Positions 61,801-64,000 of a DNA stretch of 64,000 nucleotides are shown in pieces. Location of the stretch: positions 1,312,676 through 1,376,675 of the forward strand of contig NW_008710050.1 in assembly GCF_000327385.1 (NCBI RefSeq). The letters are read 5' to 3'. The position numbers and the translations under genes are program-made. The notes under the pieces are model-generated. The model had not been told where the DNA came from. It worked only from the letters and a program-made list of their open reading frames with translations, and ran no database searches. Numbering within the stretch: the first letter of the stretch is position 1; each line of letters opens with the position of its first letter. This stretch comes from Lottia gigantea. Lineage: Eukaryota > Mollusca > Gastropoda > Lottiidae.

Positions 61801-63933
61801 CTTGTCAAAATGGAGGAACAACGACTTCTAACGGTCAATCATGCTCATGTTCATGTCCACTGGGATATTCAGGACTAACTTGTGCTACCAGTGAGTTTTC
61901 TTTTCTTAATAACGAAGAGTTGTACAAAAGTATATATTCTATCATTCAACCTACTAAGAAAGACATATACATTAATTGTGGTTCAAATTCCCACTAAAAC
62001 CCACACAGAAATGTTTGATTTGCTATAGAACGAATATCGCCCTCGGTCCATAGTTATGATTTACTTCACATCCGGGAGAAGTGACAGGACCAGACTTAGT
62101 TGTGAACTGGGCTGTTAATACGAACGGAAACTGGAAAGTGAAATATATAGATATAATGCTTGTGTGGAAAATCGACAAATTGTTGCTCCTACATGGAGGG
62201 GGGTTGTTTTGCAAATTTTGTTGAAGCATGGCGTGAAAGATATGGTTAGAAGAGGACAGTTAGACATACATGGTAAACTTTAGATGTTTGATGTATATTA
62301 TTAAATGATTTGAATTACTGTATTGTAGATATGTGTTCTGGACAATGTGGTAATAACGGACGAGGTCAACCTGCAGTTGGTGGAGGGTGTACATGTGTCT
62401 GTAATACTGGTTATACTGGAGATAAATGTACAGGTATGTATACTACTCATTACCAAAGGGAGTTTTCATCCAAGACCGTAGGGTAATGAAGGCAAAATGC
62501 CACTCTTTTGAAACGACGACCAAACTGTAGAAGCGTCTTGTTTTGCGTCTTATTTTAACTTTCATTGCGTTACGGCCTTGTTATCCAATATTATCTTCTC
62601 TAGATAAACGTTCATCTAGGATGGTATTCAGCGATGAGAGATTTTAATTACTGTATTAATGGGATGGGTATTGTTCAGCTGTTTTTGATCAGTTGCTGTA
62701 AGATTCATCCCAACCCTCTCACTTTCTCTTTTAACCGCAGATGGCGATCGGCCTTCTAATACTTATCTAACGAAGCAATCCAATACTCTCGGTAATACTC
62801 TAGGTGCAATAATAACTTAAGAACTATCGATTGGATTTATGGTTAGATACAAGATAACAACAATTACCTTATATTTTCAGTGTCTCTATGCGACGACTAT
62901 TGTGGAGACAATGGTTTTGCCACAGCATCTTATGCTTCCGGTTGTAGTTGTAGATGTGTAGCAGGCTTCACCGGATCTCAGTGTCAATCACGTGGTATGT
63001 ATCTATCTTACACCTGATATCAATCTGCAAATGAGTTTGATTGATGTGTTTTGTTTTTAGAAAGAGTAAGCCTATTACTACTGAAATGCAACCAGCGCTA
63101 TTGACTGAATCGACTAGGGCTCCCCTCATTTTCCCTCCTGACTTATCAGGATAGCTGTAGGAAATGGGGATTAATTTTCCAATAATAGACTTAAGCCAAT
63201 GAGCAATATGGATGTACTCACTGAACAGGCTGTAGGTTTCCCATTTCCTGGTTTATAATAGATATAATTCCTCATATAAATAGCTCGTTTGCTGATACCT
63301 ATATATATTCACGAACTGTTATTTTGAATTCCGAGTTTCGTTTTGCGGTTCTGATCGTGAGTACGTGGGTTTATATATATTTATCCCAAGTCCTCCTCTA
63401 TGATAGCTATATACTAATTGACTTGGTGTCTTGTTTCAGATTGTGCTACTATTGCTGGATGTCTAAATGGAGGTACTGGTTATGCTGGAACAGGTGGAGG
63501 ATGTGTCTGTAGATGTACCAGTTCATGGCAAGGAACTTATTGTCAAGAAAGAGGTATGTTTTAAGGATATTTGAGGCCAGGAGCCCGTACAGTACAGTAC
63601 AACCAGTCATTAACATTACAAACATTTACAATCATACAATTTACACAGACACAAAATTATAGCATAATTCAATACATCACAAAAACACGAAAATAGAAAA
63701 CTTCTAAAATCAGTGTTTTAGTTTTCGGATGGTCAATATCTCAAATATATTTTAAACCACGACAAGATTACTGTATTTATGAAAAATTAAATAAATGATT
63801 TAATTATCAAATTAATTTTCAGTTTGTTCTCAATCGCTGGTACGATGTGAAAATGGTGGAACCCCCACATCTAATGGTGCTGCTTGCTCTTGTCAGTGTC
63901 CCCCGGGATATACAGGATCCAGGTGCCAAACAG
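41495..63933 (+). CDS. Secreted VWA-VWA-(EGF-like)n protein, right end outside window
   Basis: About 1,700 residues on 39 coding exons are visible; the last exon ends at a donor (GTAAGC, 63934), so the gene continues. Order: signal peptide, a linker of about 55 residues, VWA1, VWA2, then 35 EGF-like modules, each on one exon of 96-126 bases. Every intron in the coding part is phase 1, the classical class 1-1 arrangement for exon shuffling, so modules can be gained or lost without frame damage. Both VWA domains keep the metal-binding DGSDS motif. No membrane segment is seen in the part present. Such proteins are usually extracellular adhesion or matrix proteins; ligand and role are unknown. 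The spliced frame is continuous throughout. Exon 1 is probably the leader at about 30905-31023. Confidence 0.88.
42187..42708 (+). CDS. VWA-EGF gene: first VWA domain, single exon
   Basis: Residues 78-251. The beta-strand NVIFILDGSDSV holds the MIDAS motif DGSDS at 90-94. The further metal ligands are the Thr of QETDLHLAL and the Asp of VVVLISDG. The whole domain is on one exon, unlike VWA2. Acceptor AATATTTCAG, donor GTAAGT. With the MIDAS residues complete, divalent-cation-dependent ligand binding is plausible. Confidence 0.88.
43043..43842 (+). CDS. VWA-EGF gene: second VWA domain, two exons
   Basis: Exons 43043-43321 and 43564-43842, each 279 bases, are joined in phase 1 at ...GTSK-GIQRAL. 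The MIDAS motif DGSDS is at residues 272-276 (VVIVMDGSDSA). The Thr is in TGTSKG and the Asp in IIVITDGPP. The first donor is GTAATC, weaker than the others. The domain ends near VCGNS and leads into the EGF array. Confidence 0.87.
44336..44497. repeat. 31-bp repeat, 5 copies
   Basis: Near-perfect tandem copies of GTTTAAAGTAATGGTTTATT followed by TTCTATTCTAT, in the intron before EGF exon 1. Confidence 0.93.
44613..50016 (+). CDS. VWA-EGF gene: EGF-like exons 1-10
   Basis: Exons: 44613-44720, 45373-45483, 45833-45937, 46846-46971, 47336-47446, 47845-47946, 48323-48430, 48683-48793, 49448-49549, 49894-50016. Each has six cysteines. In exon 3, for example, GGCRCNCNPGFTGQYC shows the clustered CxCxC followed by the GFTG turn. 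Exon 4 is longest (126 bases). Exon 10 is the most divergent, with CACNCNSDFLPPFC and no Gly-rich turn. These ten exons are diverse and do not form the block repeat seen later, so they are probably an older part of the array. Confidence 0.87.
44746..44958. mobile_element. Foldback-like MITE, ~213 bp
   Basis: The left end AAGGGCCGTATGCAGCGCTC and the inverted right end TAGGGCCATATGCAGCGCTC begin long arms rich in AAAGTT and GACTTAAGTC steps, so most of the element can fold into one hairpin. It lies in the intron after EGF exon 1. Confidence 0.75.
45073..45195. repeat. Short irregular TAATCCTAATCAGGG repeats
   Basis: About five imperfect copies of a 20-30 bp motif with AATCCTAATCAGGGGCA, in the intron before EGF exon 2. 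Confidence 0.7.
45963..46245 (-). repeat. Dispersed repeat copy, minus strand
   Basis: Read inverted, it holds CCAGTGATGGCGCCAG, TTTTTATACCTTTTTGCCCC and TATGTCAGAATTCACCAA, matching 39967-40245 and 21746-21965. It lies in the intron after EGF exon 3. Confidence 0.6.
47457..47585. mobile_element. MITE family 3, diverged copy
   Basis: The left end GGGGCCTAATTCTCCAGAAC and the inverted right end, with TTTATTCATGAAAACCTTAA, resemble the copy at 54611-54753. Both share an interior ACAGTAATCTGATTGG-like sequence. A lone left end (GGGGCCCTATTCTTATAAAC) lies at about 43476. Confidence 0.55.
47600..47643. mobile_element. Solo terminal repeat of MITE family 1
   Basis: CATCTTCACAGTGACAAGCT followed by ATTACAAGATACGTCGAATACC matches the ends at 38895-39195. 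No partner end was found. Confidence 0.6.
48212..48288. mobile_element. 77-bp hAT-type MITE with perfect 8-bp target duplication
   Basis: CAGTGGCGT at the left and ACGCCACTG at the right are exact inverted repeats. GTGTTTAA flanks the element directly at 48204-48211 and again at 48289-48296. An 8-bp duplication with CAGTGGCG ends is diagnostic of hAT elements. It lies in the intron before EGF exon 7. Confidence 0.9.
49078..49353. mobile_element. MITE family 1, ~275 bp
   Basis: The left end ATAATGTCAAGCTATTACGA and the inverted right end ATAATGTTAAGCTATTAAGA begin arms of about 35 bases. The inner part repeats AGCCAATCAGAG and GATTGGCTGTATTGGCTGG in inverted order. It ends about 95 bases before EGF exon 9. 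Confidence 0.85.
50064..50110 (+). mobile_element. hAT-like transposon end fragment
   Basis: CAGTGGTTCCCAACCCTTTT matches the common end of hAT elements (CAGTGGTTCYCAACC). No matching right end was found nearby. Confidence 0.45.
50492..53153 (+). CDS. VWA-EGF gene: EGF exon 11 and cassette I (A-B-C-D, exons 12-15)
   Basis: Exons: 11 at 50492-50596 (class E, DCSVLNCGAG), 12/A 51356-51451, 13/B 51874-51978, 14/C 52225-52329, 15/D 53034-53153. Class A is 96 bases, with CSPCQNGG. B is 105 bases, with DLCAQLRC and ending GTNCD. C is 105 bases, with CSNVCQNGG and CSCTNGYTG. D is 120 bases, with SSYCNNRGTSRY and CNRGWQG. This is the most diverged of the four cassettes. A long (TTA)n tract and a short EGF-like fragment separate C from D. 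Confidence 0.87.
52719..52916. repeat. (TTA)n microsatellite with interruptions
   Basis: About 200 bases of TTA units interrupted by repeated AATACTTACTA blocks, in the intron between EGF exons 14 and 15. Confidence 0.95.
53763..54367 (+). CDS. VWA-EGF gene: EGF exons 16 and 17 (classes E and F)
   Basis: Exon 16 at 53763-53867 (DCSILNCGSG) resembles exon 11 (DCSVLNCGAG) in sequence and length (105). Exon 17 at 54257-54367 (TCVNTQCLNSGTPAPG, 111 bases) is the only intact F exon. A dead F exon lies at 58104. The acceptor of exon 17 follows a run of nine T. Confidence 0.87.
54381..54543. repeat. CAT/ATC-rich simple repeat
   Basis: Irregular runs of CATCAT, CGTCGT and CAGCAT directly after EGF exon 17. 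A short stretch of the same kind follows the dead F exon at 58104. Confidence 0.9.
54611..54753. mobile_element. MITE family 3, 143 bp
   Basis: The left end GGGGGCCTTATTCTCGAAAA and the inverted right end GGAACTTATTCTCGAAGCC share ACTTATTCTCGAA-like arms ending in CTTAAC. It lies in the intron between EGF exons 17 and 18. The related copy is at 47457. Confidence 0.7.
54934..56863 (+). CDS. VWA-EGF gene: cassette II (A-B-C-D, EGF exons 18-21)
   Basis: Exons: 18/A 54934-55029, 19/B 55448-55552, 20/C 56130-56237, 21/D 56744-56863. Exon 19 is identical base for base to exon 23. Exon 20 differs from exon 24 at a few positions. Exon 18 has the donor GTTAGT, as does exon 22. Exon 21 ends at GTTCGT, a weak donor; the nearest better site (GTGAGA, 56878) would break the phase. 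The intron between A and B is also alike in cassettes II and III, so they arose by duplication of genomic DNA. Confidence 0.86.
55040..55215. mobile_element. MITE family 2, diverged copy
   Basis: CCTCGACTTAATAAGTCG near the left end and AAATTCGACATTTCAAGTCG near the right end are inverted. GTGATTTGATGGATTTG and ATTATAGCTTTTT match the interior of 21550-21740. It lies in the intron between EGF exons 18 and 19. Confidence 0.6.
57111..57974 (+). CDS. VWA-EGF gene: cassette III (A-B-C, EGF exons 22-24), D missing
   Basis: Exons: 22/A 57111-57206, 23/B 57565-57669, 24/C 57867-57974. No D exon follows; instead a dead F exon lies at 58104, about 130 bases downstream. Exon 22 shares its first 66 bases exactly with exon 25. 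Introns here are shorter than in cassette II (196 bases between B and C against 577). Confidence 0.87.
58104..58147 (+). pseudogene. Dead F-class EGF exon fragment
   Basis: Behind a preserved TATTCAG acceptor, 44 bases match the start of EGF exon 17 at 36 positions (TCVNTQCLNSG became CVKTRCLDG followed by TGA). The second half of the exon is missing. ATCATCATCA-type sequence follows, as it does after exon 17. Including it would stop translation, so it is presumably skipped. Confidence 0.8.
58370..60064 (+). CDS. VWA-EGF gene: cassette IV (A-B-C-D, EGF exons 25-28)
   Basis: Exons: 25/A 58370-58465, 26/B 58822-58923, 27/C 59307-59411, 28/D 59945-60064. Exon 26 lacks one codon relative to the other B exons. 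Exon 27 (CRNVCQNGG) is closer to exon 14 of cassette I than to exons 20 and 24. Exon 25 is closest to exon 22. The cassette is thus a mosaic, consistent with unequal exchange within the array. Confidence 0.87.
58574..58765. repeat. ~78-bp tandem repeat, ~2.5 copies
   Basis: Diverged tandem units with TGACAATGTAAATTGTAGAA, ACGTTGTGTACAATAA and ATAAACTGATGA, in the intron between EGF exons 25 and 26. Confidence 0.8.
60517..63933 (+). CDS. VWA-EGF gene: EGF-like exons 29-35, gene continues off the window
   Basis: Exons: 60517-60624, 61208-61315, 61780-61890, 62329-62433, 62881-62994, 63440-63553, 63823-63933. Exons 29 and 30 are a close pair (DCSGYTQCQNGSP and DCSGYTLCQNGSP, 108 bases each), a further local duplication. 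Exons 33 and 34 are 114 bases. The last exon ends in phase 1 before GTAAGC, so more modules or a C-terminal domain lie to the right. Confidence 0.87.
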
Positions 63934-64000
63934 GTAAGCATCTTATTAATTTTATGTCCAAATTTTCTGCACCTTAGTAAAGACGGGTATACACTGTACA

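Noticed and set aside
1-64000. LTR elements, Polintons or other virus-like elements
   Set aside because: No paired long direct repeats, capsid-, protease- or integrase-like sequences were noticed; the reverse transcriptase seen belongs to LINEs.

Overview
The window looks like AT-rich nuclear DNA of a protostome animal, most likely a mollusc or another lophotrochozoan. The reasons are GT-AG introns, an ionotropic-receptor gene (a protostome family), an NXPE-type esterase gene, an exon-shuffled VWA/EGF gene, I-type LINE debris, and many short inverted-repeat transposons and minisatellites. The species cannot be named from the sequence.

Layout. 1-5.6 kb is repeat-rich: a 51-bp minisatellite, a decayed RNase H-bearing LINE on the minus strand, a 40-bp minisatellite, and two inverted copies of a ~280-bp repeat. 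5.69-8.68 kb holds a complete four-exon NXPE-like gene on the plus strand (578 codons by my splicing). 8.99-9.85 kb is a 59-bp satellite with a seven-unit higher order, next to a LINE remnant. 11.49-13.42 kb is an intronless 640-residue ionotropic receptor. 13.4-31 kb is mainly satellites (26, 19, 95, 26, 62 and 64/66-bp units) and small DNA transposons. Within it, two spliced exons at 20219-20333 and 21315-21525 form the 3' end of a small cysteine-rich protein with a GPI-anchor-like tail that plain open reading frames miss.

From about 30.9 kb to the right edge runs one large gene. It has a TATA-type promoter, an inferred non-coding first exon, a ~10.5-kb first intron, a signal-peptide exon, two VWA domains (one on one exon, one split over two) and then at least 35 single-exon EGF-like modules. 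Every intron within the coding part is phase 1. The EGF exons fall into classes (A, B, C, D and others), and an A-B-C-D block of exons occurs four times between 51.3 and 60.1 kb. One block has lost its D exon and carries a dead exon. Two B exons are identical over 105 bases, so the expansion is partly recent. The gene runs off the window.

The secreted VWA-EGF protein (about 1,700 residues seen) is probably an extracellular adhesion or matrix protein. The NXPE protein probably acts in the secretory pathway, and the receptor at the cell surface. Nothing in the sequence shows the genes to be functionally linked.
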